A stretch of 64,000 nucleotides of DNA from Thiocapsa roseopersicina (GTDB lineage: Bacteria; Pseudomonadota; Gammaproteobacteria; Chromatiales; Chromatiaceae), in contig NZ_FNNZ01000012.1 in assembly GCF_900106925.1 (NCBI RefSeq), positions 108,761 to 172,760 on the forward strand, read 5' to 3'. The translations under genes and the position numbers were made by a program. This document shows, piece after piece, positions 51,911 through 61,600 of this stretch (positions are counted from its first letter, which is position 1; every line of letters starts with the position of its first letter). A model generated the notes under the pieces. That model did not search any database. It was not told where the DNA came from and saw nothing but the letters and a program-made list of their open reading frames with translations.

Positions 51911-52377
51911 CAGACCGAGCTTGCCGGACCGTTTGGCGGCGGCCCGAAAGCGGGTGCGCACCTCGGCGAGGTGGCGCGCGCCGGCGCGGATCGCGCCGAA
52001 TCCCTGCTCGGCGTCCTCCACGAGCGGGCGCTGCCCCATGCACTGCGGGGCAGTCCGCGACCGGCCTTCGCTAGGCGTTGCTCGAAGGCGCTGCATTCTT
52101 GCTCGGCGCGCTCTTGCAGGGCCGCCAGGTTGCGCGCGATCCAGGCGTCGAGCGCCTCCGCGATATCGCTCGGTGCCGCGTCCGCGTCGGCGGCGTCGTC
52201 GTCCTCGGCGTCCCTGCCCGTTGCGCCGAGCGGGCCTGCCCGGAAGGCTGCCTCGAGCCTGTGGGCAGGCGGCACGCCGGCCGGGTGTTCGCACCCTCTT
52301 ATCTTTGGTGAAACAGCGCCCGCTGTTCTCACTTGCTCCGGGCAGCTTCCGGTCAGGGCAGGCAGCGCCGTCGTCAC
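51910..52377 (-). pseudogene. broken tandem copy of the mobI-like gene
   Basis: Begins like the intact gene (AEALDAWIARNLAALQERAE, then QECSAFEQRLAKAGRGLPRS), then jumps from PRSAW to the C-terminal region out of frame (SWRTPSRDSARSAPARATSP is the shifted reading of the intact WQRPLVEEAEQGFGAIRA). About 190 bases of the middle, including the SDYIRKG core, are missing. It cannot make the MobI-like protein. Confidence 0.7.
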
Positions 52378-52556
52378 TCGCGCGCTCGGGATGTCACGCT
52401 CTCATCGATCTGAAGGCACAAGCGCGTTCTCGTCTTCCGTATTGCTGTTCGGTCGTGTCATGCGTTGATCCCTGATCGCTCGGGACGGGCGTTCGTATTC
52501 GCTCATCCATCGGGTGGGTGTCGCCGGACGGCGCAAAACGCCGCTCGGGGTTTCAT
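51920..52556. repeat. tandem duplication, copy 2 (with internal deletion)
   Basis: Second copy of the 51108-51910 segment, with about 190 bases deleted inside and an Asp/Ala codon expansion near 52175-52205. It keeps the upstream block (52457-52552), including CCCTGATCGCTCGGGACGGG and GGACGGCGCAAAACGCCGCT. Confidence 0.8.
52307..52333. repeat. 27-base inverted repeat, copy 2
   Basis: Same arms as 51662-51688 except the final C is T. The hairpin survives although the surrounding gene copy is broken, which suggests the DNA structure itself matters or that the duplication is recent. Confidence 0.55.
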
Positions 52557-52953
52557 TCGTGGATCCCTGTTCTCCACTGCAGAACCGCAAATGCGGACGC
52601 CGCGTTCTCACCGATCGGCATTCCCGTTTCATTTCCGGAACCTATCAGTCCTTCGGGTCGCATTCGTTTCTCTTACCCGCGATCGACAACCGTTTTCCAT
52701 TGCCGTTGGGCGCCGGGAGGTTAGCACGGGCAATGTTCCGGGCACCGCCCGGAAAGACACCGTTTTCGGTCATTTAAACGGCTGGCGTTGCAGCGCCTCG
52801 ACGCCAAGAATGCCGAGCGTTCGCTGTCGCCTTCTCGTAGGCCGATTGCGGATCTCTTGTGAACCTTGTCATCGGAATGCATCGGGACGGCGACGGCGTG
52901 AAGCGCGCTTGTGTACCGCCCGTGCATTCGGTGTGAACCCAACGGGCGGAGCC
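52557..52953. promoter_or_regulatory. candidate oriT / divergent promoter region
   Basis: About 400 non-coding bases between the mobI-like block and the ParM-like gene, the position of oriT in SXT-type elements. A perfect inverted repeat TTCCGGGC-ACC-GCCCGGAA lies at 52736-52754. A second, CCGTTT...AAACGG, lies at about 52760-52781, enclosing ACCGTTTTCGGT. The region must also carry the promoter of the plus-strand operon. The nick site cannot be told from sequence. Confidence 0.45.
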
Positions 52954-53958
52954 ATGTACGTCGTCGGACTGGATATCGGCTATTCGAATGTGAAGATTGC
53001 CGCAGGGCCTCGCGGAGACCTGCCGAGACTGATCCTGCGCCCGGCCGGAGCCGCTCCGCGGGAGCGTCTGGGCGAGCGCATCGGCGCGGAGGAGGAGGGG
53101 AGCGCAACCGGCGCTGCCGCCGATCGGCCGGTCCCGGTCGATCTGGACGGCGTGCTCTGGGCAGCGGCGATCGAGCCCGAGCGCTTCGAGGACTGGCAGC
53201 GCCCGCTGCACGAAGACTATCCGGCCACCCCGAGCTATCACGCCCTGGCCCTGGCCGCGCTTCGGCTGACGGGGCAGCGCGCCATCGACCTGGTCGTGAC
53301 CGGGTTGCCGGTCGCCCAAGCCGACGACCCTCGCCGTCGGGAGCGCCTGAAGCGCCTCCTGACGGGGCGGCACGGCAGCGGCGAGGCGCGCGTCGAGGTC
53401 GGGGAGGTGCGGGTCGTTCCGCAGCCGATCGGCGCCTACCTCGATCTGGTCTATACCGCCACGGACGAGGAGATCCTCGAGCGCATCGAGACCGGCACCG
53501 TCATCGTGCTGGACGCCGGCTTCTATTCCTTCGATTGGGCGCTCGTTGTCAAAGGGGAGCTGCGCCGCAGCGCCAGCGGCACCAGCCTGGAGGCCATGTC
53601 GGTGCTGCTGGAGCGGGCCGCGCAGGAGGCCGCGGCCGAGGCGGGCGGCAAGCCCCAGCCGCTCGGTCTGGAGGCCGCGCTGCGCGCCGGGCGTGGGCAT
53701 GTGCTGCAGGCCGGACATCGCCTGTCGGTGCCGACCCTCCTCGGGCGTGCGGCCGGACCGGTCTGCGCGGTCGCCCTGGAGAGCCTGCGCCGATCCCTGC
53801 GCCGCGAGAGCGCGAGCGTGGATCTCGTGTTGATCGCCGGGGGCGGCGGAAGCTATTACTTGCGGGCGGCGGCCGGGTTGTTTCCGGGTGCAACGGTGGT
53901 AGTGGCCCCGGATCCGATCGCTGCGAACGCGCGCGGGTTTCATCGTTATGCCGGCTGA
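52954..53958 (+). CDS. ParM/StbA-like actin-type segregation ATPase
   Basis: A 334-residue protein with actin-fold signatures: YVVGLDIGYSNVKIAAG (phosphate 1), VIVLDAGFYSFDWALVVKGE (phosphate 2, DAGFYSFD) and VDLVLIAGGGGSYYLRAAAG (adenosine). It belongs with the ParM/Alp7A/StbA group that moves plasmid copies apart by filament growth; related genes lie near oriT in SXT/IncA/C elements and help maintain the excised circle. The ATG follows GGGCGGA. The frame is open far upstream, but that part is the non-coding region. Confidence 0.85.
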   Translation: MYVVGLDIGYSNVKIAAGPRGDLPRLILRPAGAAPRERLGERIGAEEEGSATGAAADRPVPVDLDGVLWAAAIEPERFEDWQRPLHEDYPATPSYHALALAALRLTGQRAIDLVVTGLPVAQADDPRRRERLKRLLTGRHGSGEARVEVGEVRVVPQPIGAYLDLVYTATDEEILERIETGTVIVLDAGFYSFDWALVVKGELRRSASGTSLEAMSVLLERAAQEAAAEAGGKPQPLGLEAALRAGRGHVLQAGHRLSVPTLLGRAAGPVCAVALESLRRSLRRESASVDLVLIAGGGGSYYLRAAAGLFPGATVVVAPDPIAANARGFHRYAG

Positions 53959-54220
53959 GGCGCGCTCGTGCGAGCTGCTGCGCGCCGTGGTCAACATCGG
54001 CCCGTCCCAGCCCGAGCTGCTGGCGGATCTCGTGCAGCTGCCCAAGCGCTCGCGGGCCGCACGGCTGCGTCACCTCGCCGCCGTCGGGTTGTTGGCGATC
54101 AAAGGCGGTGCCGTTGCGCTTGCCAAGGTGGCACCGGCAACGCCGTCGATGTCCGACGACCCGGCGGCACTGCGGCGCCGGGATCGGCTCGTCGGCCGAC
54201 TGGGGCGCGTCGATGATTAA
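53948..54220 (+). CDS. small partner of the ParM-like gene, possible DNA-binding protein
   Basis: A 90-residue basic protein whose ATG lies inside the end of the parM-like gene. LLRAVVNIGPSQPELLADLV and LVQLPKRSRAARLRHLAAVG look helical, with an HTH-like spacing. By position it could be the ParR/StbB adaptor linking filaments to the centromere, but I see no family match. Confidence 0.5.
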   Translation: MPAEARSCELLRAVVNIGPSQPELLADLVQLPKRSRAARLRHLAAVGLLAIKGGAVALAKVAPATPSMSDDPAALRRRDRLVGRLGRVDD

Positions 54221-55361
54221 GTGCGCCTGGTTTGCCGGTGTCCTCTGCGGTGTGCTGGCCACGACCGTGCCCGTCCATGCCGCGCCGGAAACGATCGACG
54301 GCGCACCCGTCGGCCCGCCAGACAGCCACGGCCAAGCATCGCTGCCGTCGGTCTGGGCCGAACCGGCAGGGGCTCAAGGGATCGAACCGAATCTGCTCTA
54401 TGCCGCCGCGCTGTCGGCGAGCGGGCGGATCGCGAACGGGCGGATCGCGAACGGGCAGGCCGCGCCGTGGCCCTGGACGCTCGTCGTGGACGGGCGTCGC
54501 GTGCACTACGCGACCCGCGAGGACGCGCAACGCGCCCTGGACGACGCCTCGTCGGACGCGGCGACAGACCTCGCGGTCGGACTCCTGGCCGTGCCGGTGC
54601 GCCACCTGTGGTTCGGCGGCACGCCGGCCGAGCTGCTCGATCCGGCGCGCAACCTCGCGCGCGGGGCCGCACTGATCGCCGTCGGTCTGCGCGCCTACCC
54701 GAGCAACCCGGCGCGGGGGATCGGTCAGTATCGCGCGGCATCGGACACCGCGGCCGAGACACTCGGCGCACGGATCCTCGCACTCGCCGCGGCGCTGAGT
54801 GAACCGGGCAGCGGGTTTGCGGCATCTCCTGTCGAAGCCCCCGAACAATCGTCCGAACGGCCCGCCGTACCGTCGCCAGCGTCTTCCGGCGCTACGGCAC
54901 AGGATGGCCCGCGCATTCGCACCGTCGTTGCAAGGCACCAAAACCATTGCATCGCCCCGGACAAACAACCCGTGGCCGCCCTCGTGGAGGCCGCCGCACG
55001 TCGCCACGGCGTGGATCCGGCGTTCGCGCTCGCCATCGCCCGGCGCGAGAGCGCATTCCGCCAGACGGCGGTCTCCCCGAAGGGCGCGACCGGCGTGATG
55101 CAGCTGATGCCCGCGACCGCCGCCCGCTACGGCGCGAATCCGCGCGACCTTGAGCAGAACATCGACGCCGGGGTGCGCTACTTGCGCGACTTGGCCGGGA
55201 TGTTCGACGGCGATCCCGCGTTGGTCGCCGCCGGCTACAACGCGGGGGAGGGCGCCGTGATCAAGCACGGCTATCGCATCCCGCCCTATCGCGAGACCCG
55301 CACCTACGTCCCCCGCGTTCTCGAATCCCGATCGGAGTATCTGCAATGCCGCCAACCCTGA
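54213..55361 (+). CDS. lytic transglycosylase (SLT) with signal peptide
   Basis: A 382-residue exported protein: signal peptide AWFAGVLCGVLATTVPVHAA, a first region (about 45-195) resembling a degenerate SLT domain (GIEPNLLYAAALSASGR to GIGQYRAASDT), a serine/proline linker, and a full SLT domain from about 255. Catalytic glutamate is in IARRESAFRQT, with GVMQLMPATAARYGANP and AAGYNAGEGAV. It opens the murein so the transfer channel can cross. Its ATG overlaps the preceding stop. Confidence 0.88.
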   Translation: MIKCAWFAGVLCGVLATTVPVHAAPETIDGAPVGPPDSHGQASLPSVWAEPAGAQGIEPNLLYAAALSASGRIANGRIANGQAAPWPWTLVVDGRRVHYATREDAQRALDDASSDAATDLAVGLLAVPVRHLWFGGTPAELLDPARNLARGAALIAVGLRAYPSNPARGIGQYRAASDTAAETLGARILALAAALSEPGSGFAASPVEAPEQSSERPAVPSPASSGATAQDGPRIRTVVARHQNHCIAPDKQPVAALVEAAARRHGVDPAFALAIARRESAFRQTAVSPKGATGVMQLMPATAARYGANPRDLEQNIDAGVRYLRDLAGMFDGDPALVAAGYNAGEGAVIKHGYRIPPYRETRTYVPRVLESRSEYLQCRQP

Positions 55362-55660
55362 TGCCGTCCCCCGGAATCCCCGACCTGCAGGACACCGTGC
55401 GACGCTGCAATCGCCTCTATTGGATCGGCGCACGGGATGCCGCCAGGGTCTCGCCGCAGGTGGCCTCAACACTGTTCGGCGTCACCCCGGAACTGGCCGA
55501 GTGGCTCGCCGGCGCCACGCTGGAGGCGGTGCTCGATCTGGCCGAAGCACCCGTGGTGACCTTCCGCGCGAGCCTCGACGCACCGCTCGCCCGGGCGCAG
55601 GTGCCGCCCGCCCTGCGCAATCTGCATCTGGCGCTGCGTGCCGCCGGGGGTGCGGGGTGA
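55346..55660 (+). CDS. FlhD-like co-activator, copy 2
   Basis: A 104-residue protein: LQDTVRRCNRLYWIGARDAA, then TPELAEWLAGATLEAVLDLA, ending VVTFRA. It has the FlhD order of helices and shares the GARD-A segment with the copy at 2813-3181. The start is at 55346 or at 55361, where TGATG couples it to the transglycosylase stop. It should pair with the next gene product. Confidence 0.65.
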   Translation: MPPTLMPSPGIPDLQDTVRRCNRLYWIGARDAARVSPQVASTLFGVTPELAEWLAGATLEAVLDLAEAPVVTFRASLDAPLARAQVPPALRNLHLALRAAGGAG

Positions 55661-56265
55661 GCGCCGATCCATTGAAGCCCGGCCCGATCGCCCTCGGGCA
55701 AACTTCTGCACGCATGCCGGATCCACACCTCGCCCGACACGACGCCGAGAACCTCGCACTCGCATTGCTGAGGCACGGCGCGCGGGTCGGGGTCGTGCAT
55801 TGGGCCACCGGGCTGAAGAGTACGGTCCTCGCCGGCTGGTATCGGCAGCTGCACGGGCGGGCACCGCCGCGCGGTCCGCTGCCGGACAGCGCCGGGTCGA
55901 TGATCCGCACCCGCACCGAGCATGCCGCGGCCTCGCTCTTCGGCGTGGTCTATGCCGAGCACCGTCGCGACGGCGCCCTCGGGCGCATGATCGACCCGCA
56001 GGGTCTGGTGCGCGCCTACGAGCTTTATCTGGCGCTGATCGACGGCCCGCATGCGGGTGTTCTGGGTATCAACCAAGCCTGGATCGTCGCGCGGGATCTG
56101 CGCGCCGGGCTCGCCGCGATCGCCTGGTGTCCGTCCTGCGAGGCCCGCTACATCGCCATGCGCGACGCGATCCTGATCGGCTGTCCGCTGTGCGCCCTCT
56201 ATGCGCGGGCCGGCGGACGCGCCTCTCCTCGGCGAGCAGGGCATCCCGATGCGACCACGCGCTGA
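55657..56265 (+). CDS. FlhC-like transcriptional activator, copy 2
   Basis: A 202-residue FlhC-family protein with GINQAWIVARDLRAGLAAIA and a four-cysteine zinc site CPSC...CPLC. The GTG start overlaps the FlhD-like stop as GTGA, exactly as in copy 1. It is embedded in the transfer operon between the transglycosylase and traF genes, so the activator could drive its own expression along with pilus genes (positive feedback), as SetCD/AcaCD-type systems allow. It is clearly diverged from copy 1. Confidence 0.82.
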   Translation: MSADPLKPGPIALGQTSARMPDPHLARHDAENLALALLRHGARVGVVHWATGLKSTVLAGWYRQLHGRAPPRGPLPDSAGSMIRTRTEHAAASLFGVVYAEHRRDGALGRMIDPQGLVRAYELYLALIDGPHAGVLGINQAWIVARDLRAGLAAIAWCPSCEARYIAMRDAILIGCPLCALYARAGGRASPRRAGHPDATTR

Positions 56266-57238
56266 CGCCCTCGCCGCGGGCCTCCTGGTCGCGCTGACGG
56301 CCGGACCGACGCCGGCAGCACCCGCGGGCGGCTTCTACGCGCGCGATGCCGAAGGCTGGTTCTGGTACCGGGAGCCGCCCGTCCCTGCGCCGATCACCGA
56401 GCAGCCTTCAAAGCCCGTCGAGGAGAGCCCGTCCGAACCCGTCGCGGCGTCGCCACCGGCGCCGGAACCGATCCAGGCGCCCGCGCCGCTCTCCGCGCAC
56501 TGGTTCCGCGAACACCTGGACACCTACCGCGACCGCGCCATCGACGATCCGTCCCCCGAGAACGTGGCGGTCTACCTGCACCTGCAGCGCATCGCGATGG
56601 ACAAGTCCACTCGGTTCGCTCGGGTGTCCGAGCGCGTGGTGCAGGGCGATCCCGTCCTCGACGAGATCACCCGCCGTCCCACCGCCAACTTCGGGGCGAA
56701 CCTGGCCGACAAACAGGCGAGCGCCGCCGGCGATGCACTGCTCGAACGCCTCGCCGGGGAGACCGCGCTCTGGTTCTTCTTCCGCTCGGACTGTCCCTAT
56801 TGCGATGCACAGGCCCCGCTCCTGGAGGCCCTCGCGCAGCGCTACGGCTTCGCGGTACTGGCGGTGTCGCTCGACGGGGCGGGCCTTGCGGACGGGACGT
56901 TTCCCGCATTCGACATCGACCGCGGTCAGGCCGAGGCGCTGGGCGTGATCTCCACCCCGGCGATGTTCCTCGCCCGCCCGGATCAGGGCGCGGTGGCGCC
57001 GATCGCCCAGGGACTGCTTTCGCTCGCCCAGCTGCGCGATCGCATCGTCCTCGCCGCCGTCCAGGCCGGCTGGGTCAACGAGGCGGAGGCGAGCCGTCTC
57101 CGAGCGGGTCCGGCCGATGCGCGCAGCGCTGCCGCGACCCTCTCCGCACTCCCCGAGGACCCGCGCGCCTTGCTCGAGGCACTGCGCGCCACCGTTCTTC
57201 CCGACACCCGACCCGACTCCAGCCAGGCCCCCCGATGA
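56249..57238 (+). CDS. traF: TraF, periplasmic thioredoxin-like conjugation protein
   Basis: A 329-residue protein with signal peptide (LAAGLLVALTAGPTPAA), GGFYARDAEGWFWYREPP (the family's YERxxEGWFWYE-like opening), a proline-rich linker and a thioredoxin-fold domain with WFFFRSDCPYC (C182, C185) and STPAMFLARP. F-type TraF is needed for pilus assembly. SXT TraF keeps a CXXC pair, and this one has it too, so it may be redox active. Overlaps traH by ATGA. Confidence 0.88.
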   Translation: MRPRADALAAGLLVALTAGPTPAAPAGGFYARDAEGWFWYREPPVPAPITEQPSKPVEESPSEPVAASPPAPEPIQAPAPLSAHWFREHLDTYRDRAIDDPSPENVAVYLHLQRIAMDKSTRFARVSERVVQGDPVLDEITRRPTANFGANLADKQASAAGDALLERLAGETALWFFFRSDCPYCDAQAPLLEALAQRYGFAVLAVSLDGAGLADGTFPAFDIDRGQAEALGVISTPAMFLARPDQGAVAPIAQGLLSLAQLRDRIVLAAVQAGWVNEAEASRLRAGPADARSAAATLSALPEDPRALLEALRATVLPDTRPDSSQAPR

Positions 57239-58677
57239 AGATTCGATTCGCACCGACCCTTGTCCTGATCGCCGCGACGGCGACACCCGCCGCCGAGGCG
57301 GCCGGCATCGCCACCCAGTCGAGCGTCATGTTCGACAGCATGGTCAATCTCACCAACCCCTCCGCACACATGGGACAGCGCCGCGGCGCCTTCTCGGGCG
57401 GGTCGGTGGTGAACCGCAACCGCCTCATGAGCGAGTCGCTCTGGCATGTGGTGCCGCCGTCCTTCGAGGCCGGCTGCGGCGGCATCGACATGTTCGCCGG
57501 CTCCTTCAGCTTCATCTCCGCGGATCAGTTCCAACAACTGATGCGCTCGATCGCGGCGAACGCGACCGGCTACGCCTTCGAGGTCGCCCTGACCGCCATG
57601 TGTCCGACCTGTGTCGAGGTCATGGAGTCGCTGCAGCGCAAGCTCCAGGCGCTCAATCAGGGCTACGCCAACTCCTGTCAGCTCGCCAAGGGTCTGGTCA
57701 ACGACGTGGCGAGCGCCTTCGACGTGCAGCACAAGGACAACACCTCGCTGGTGGCGATGGTGAAGGGCTTCGGCGACGTCTTCGAGACCCGCAGCCTGAC
57801 CTCCGGGGAAAGCCCGGTGAATCAGGTCGCGAACAACCTGACCGACGAGCAGCGCGCCGAGGCCGATCTGCAGGGCAATCTGGTCTGGCAGGCGCTCAAA
57901 CGCCAAGGCGCGGCCGGTTGGTTCGTCGGCGGCGACGATGCCCTGCTCGAAGCCATCATGAGCGTGACCGGCTCGGTGATCCTCGGTCCGCCCGAGCCCG
58001 CACCCGACGGAGCCGGAGACAACTTCCGGGTCACCCCGCTGCCGGGCAACCTCATGAGCGTGCGCGATCTGCTCTGGGGCAGCAGCGCGCACGAGGACAC
58101 CGGCCCCGGTCAGAGCACCGTGAACCATGTCGTGCGGCGCTACAGCTGCAACGACACGGCGGTGAACGGCTGCATGGCGCCGAGCGTGATCGCCGATACG
58201 CAGACCGTGGGGTTGGTGCAGTACACCGATCACCTGCTGCTGGGCGATCCGAACGTCCCGGGCAGCGTCGGTCTGGTGCAGAAGTTTCGACTGGGCGCAA
58301 CCGCACCGACCGCCCGCGAGCAAGCCTTCATGGAGCTCGCCCCCAACGGCATCGGGGCGCAACTGCGCAACCTCGCCCGCCACGACGAGGGCCTGGCGCG
58401 GATCTTCGCCAAGCAGGCCGCGCCCGTGATCGCGTTGGAAATGGCTCAACTCATCATGTCCGACCTGCTGCGCGCGGCGGAGAACGCGCTCGCGATGGGC
58501 GCCAATGCCTACACCGCCAAGGTCGCCGAGCAGATCAAGGGCGCGCGCGAGCAGGTGTATCGCGAATACGCCGTCCTCGCCGCGCGCTACGGCAACGCCC
58601 AATCCCTGCTCGCCTACTACCGGGATCTGTCCGCCCAAGTGAAGGGCCGGGCCGAGTCCACCCCCAACCAACGCTGA
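57235..58677 (+). CDS. traH: TraH, F-pilus assembly protein
   Basis: A 480-residue exported protein (signal peptide ending about residue 23). QRRGAFSGGSVVNRN and CGGIDMFAGSFSFISADQFQ, then TGYAFEVALTAMCPTCVEVM, are the conserved TraH core with its cysteine-rich stretch. The C-terminus is coiled-coil-like. TraH works with TraF and TraU in pilus extension and retraction. It begins within the traF stop and is followed after 15 bases by traG. Confidence 0.93.
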   Translation: MKIRFAPTLVLIAATATPAAEAAGIATQSSVMFDSMVNLTNPSAHMGQRRGAFSGGSVVNRNRLMSESLWHVVPPSFEAGCGGIDMFAGSFSFISADQFQQLMRSIAANATGYAFEVALTAMCPTCVEVMESLQRKLQALNQGYANSCQLAKGLVNDVASAFDVQHKDNTSLVAMVKGFGDVFETRSLTSGESPVNQVANNLTDEQRAEADLQGNLVWQALKRQGAAGWFVGGDDALLEAIMSVTGSVILGPPEPAPDGAGDNFRVTPLPGNLMSVRDLLWGSSAHEDTGPGQSTVNHVVRRYSCNDTAVNGCMAPSVIADTQTVGLVQYTDHLLLGDPNVPGSVGLVQKFRLGATAPTAREQAFMELAPNGIGAQLRNLARHDEGLARIFAKQAAPVIALEMAQLIMSDLLRAAENALAMGANAYTAKVAEQIKGAREQVYREYAVLAARYGNAQSLLAYYRDLSAQVKGRAESTPNQR

Positions 58678-58692
58678 GGCACGGCAACAGCC

Positions 58693-61600
58693 ATGTTCGA
58701 GATCTATTCCATCGGCGACGCCGCCTACCTCGCGGCGGTCCTCAACGCGGTGGCCATGCTCATGGGCACCGGCAACATGAGCCAGCTCGCCGGGGTCGGC
58801 TTCCTGATCGGCGTTATCCTGGTGACCTTTCAGGGCCTGGTGCAGGCGCGCGCCCCCCAGTACCAGCAGATGCTGATCGCGCTGGTGATCTACCTGGGCA
58901 TGTTCGGTCCGAGCGCGCGGGTGAGCGTGGAGGACCTCTACTCCGGGGCGGTGCACCGGGTCGACAACGTCCCCTTGGGCGTGGCCGCCGTCGGCTCGGC
59001 GCTCTCGCAGGTGGGGTACGGCGTCACCCGGCTCTTCGAGCAGGCGTTCTCCACCCCGGCGATGACCGACTACGGCTTCGCCGCACCCCTGCAGATCCTG
59101 CAGAGCGTGCGCGCGGGCACCCTGTCGCGCGCGCGGCTCGGTGCGGCCAACAGCCCGACACCGGGCGCGGACATCGAGCGCTCCTTCGTCAACTACATCG
59201 CCGAGTGCGTGCTCTACGACGTGGACACCGGACAGCGCTCCCTGGACAGCGTGCTGCGCGATCCGAGCTGGACCGGCGCCCTGGCGGTCGCCAATCCGAT
59301 GCCGACCACCGAGCTGTGGCTGGGCGGGGCCCCGGTCGTGAAGGCATGCGACGATGCCTGGGCGGATCTGTCCGCCTACACGACCACCGAGTTCCTGCCG
59401 GCGCTGCGCGGCTCGCTCGCGGCGACCCTCGCCGTGCAGGCCGGGGAGGTGGACAACGCCGTACAGACCGCTCTGGATGCCGTCGCCGGCGCCGGGGTGG
59501 ACGCGCAGAACTACATGGTGATGTCCGTGGCGGCGAGCGTCCTGCCCAAGGGCGAGGCACAGGTCTGGGAGGAGCTCGGACGCTGGGAAACCGCGTCGAC
59601 CATCACCCAGGCGGCCCAGCAGCGCAACACCCAATGGGCGGCCGAGGAGACCCTGTTCGCGCGCATCGTGCGCCCCATGATGACCTTCTTCGAGGCGTTC
59701 CTGTTCGCCGTCTCCCCGCTGATGGTCTTCGCCGTGGGGCTGGGCACGATCGGTATCCGGATGATCGGCAAGTACCTGCTGTTCGGTCTCTGGATCCAGC
59801 TCTGGCAGCCGATCCTCGCCGTGATCAACCTCTACATCATCCTGACGACCCAAGGCAAACTCGATGCCCTGCGCAATGCCGGCATGGGCAACCTGGAGCT
59901 GCCCTCGATCTTCGCGCTGTGGAAGCTCGACTTCATCCTCTCGGATTATCTCGGGGTCGGCGGGATGCTCGCGGCGAGCACGCCGGCGATCTCCTTGATG
60001 CTGATCTACGGCTCGGCGGTCACCGCGACCCATTTGGCGGGACGCCTGCAAGGCGGGGACCACGTCAACGAGAAGATCGCGAGCCCCGATGCGGTGAATC
60101 CCGCGGCCGCCTTGTCGATGGGGTCGCTCAAGACCCATGCCCCGCTCACCGGCACGACGACGCCGAACGCCAATTCCGTGCTCTGGTCGGCGGATGTCGG
60201 GCGCTCCATGCAGGACAGCGTGCGCTCCGGCGAGCAGGCCGTGCAGCAGGCCAGCTCCCGGTTTTCCTCCGCCTTGGGTGCGGCCGCGAGCGCGACGGCG
60301 TCCCGGTCGGGCGAGAGCTTCGATGCGCGCTCGAAGGGCTGGGAGTATGCAGCCACGGGCAGTGCGACGGATAAGACGCTTCTGGCCGAAGCCGAATCGA
60401 TCGCCTCGGGTTACCGACAGGACGAGGTGTCGCGCTCGGGCATCGCGGCAGCTTTGGCCGGCGGTCTGTCGGGCGGAAGAAACGATCAAGGACGCACCGG
60501 GAAGGCGTCGATTTCGGGCGACCTTCAGCGAACCTACGGCGTGGAGAAGACGATCGCCGATTCCCTTGCCGGCGAGATCTCGCGACGCGTCACGGGTGAC
60601 GCGGGGTTCGAGGCCCGCCTGGCCGAGTCGATCAGGCTCGACGAACAGACAGGACGGCGAAACGTGTTCTCGCAGCGCCTCACCGACGAGGAGAGCGCGC
60701 GGCTGACCCGCTCCGCCGACGATGTCGTCACCACCTCGCTTTCGCTGGAGCGTGCGCGCTCCATGGAGAGCCGCTACGGCGCGATGGGTCGCTTCGGCGC
60801 CTCGGAAATCGGTCATGCCATTGCCCAGAATCCGGCAATGATGACGCGGGTGATGCAGGAGATCGATCGGCGCAACCTCGCCGGGGATCACCAGACCCTG
60901 GCGGGCTCATGGGCCTACGCGAAGAACATGACGGCGGACTCCGCGCAGGCGGCGGCCGGGATCGCCCTCCTGATCGGCCATGCGGACGGTGCGACCACGC
61001 GCACCTTCGGCCCCGCCGAGGCGCAAAGCGCGAAGGAAGCGGGCTACGGCATTCTGGGGGATCTCTTCGGGACCCATCGACCCGGACCCGACAGCGATCC
61101 GAACCGTCACGCCGGCCTTGAAGCCGGAGCGCCGCGCTTCGGATCGGCACGGGAGACCTTCGAGCGGGCCGGCGTGAGCGATCCGAGCGGGCGGGTGGCC
61201 GGGTTGCACGGCGAGATCGACGCGCACGGGCGCATCGCGGGCGGTGCCGACGATCCGTCCGCCGTCGCGCAATTCCATGGCCAAAGTCGCGACGCGGTTG
61301 CGAGCCGCCGAGAGGAGCACGAGGCGGAGGTGCGTGCGCAGAACCGTGACCGGCTCGGTGCGCTCATCGATCGGCAGGCCATCCTGCCGCGTTCCGCGGC
61401 ACGGACCCTTCACAACGAGGTCGGGGGGATCCTGATCAAAGCGGCCGAGGTCGGGACTCTGACGGCGGCCGGCGCGGGCGGGAGTCTGAATCGGACGGTC
61501 GCGGCCGCGAAGGCGTTCGGATCCACCTTGGCAGGCGGGGGCGGTGTGGCGGACGCGCTCGCGGCCGGAAAGGCGGCTGCGGGCGGCGAAGCCGGCTGGA

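Noticed and set aside
51662..52333. CRISPR array suggested by the repeated hairpin
   Set aside because: There are only two copies, 645 bases apart, inside a larger duplication, with no spacers of regular length and no cas genes.
57117..60374. 1085-codon plus-strand frame spanning traH and traG
   Set aside because: Arginine/glycine-rich shadow of both genes in another frame; crosses their boundary without reason.
56983..60891. Minus-strand frame of about 1300 codons opposite traF, traH and traG
   Set aside because: It is the mirror frame of strongly identified genes, rich in His/Arg/Gly/Asp with no domain; long antisense frames are expected at high GC.
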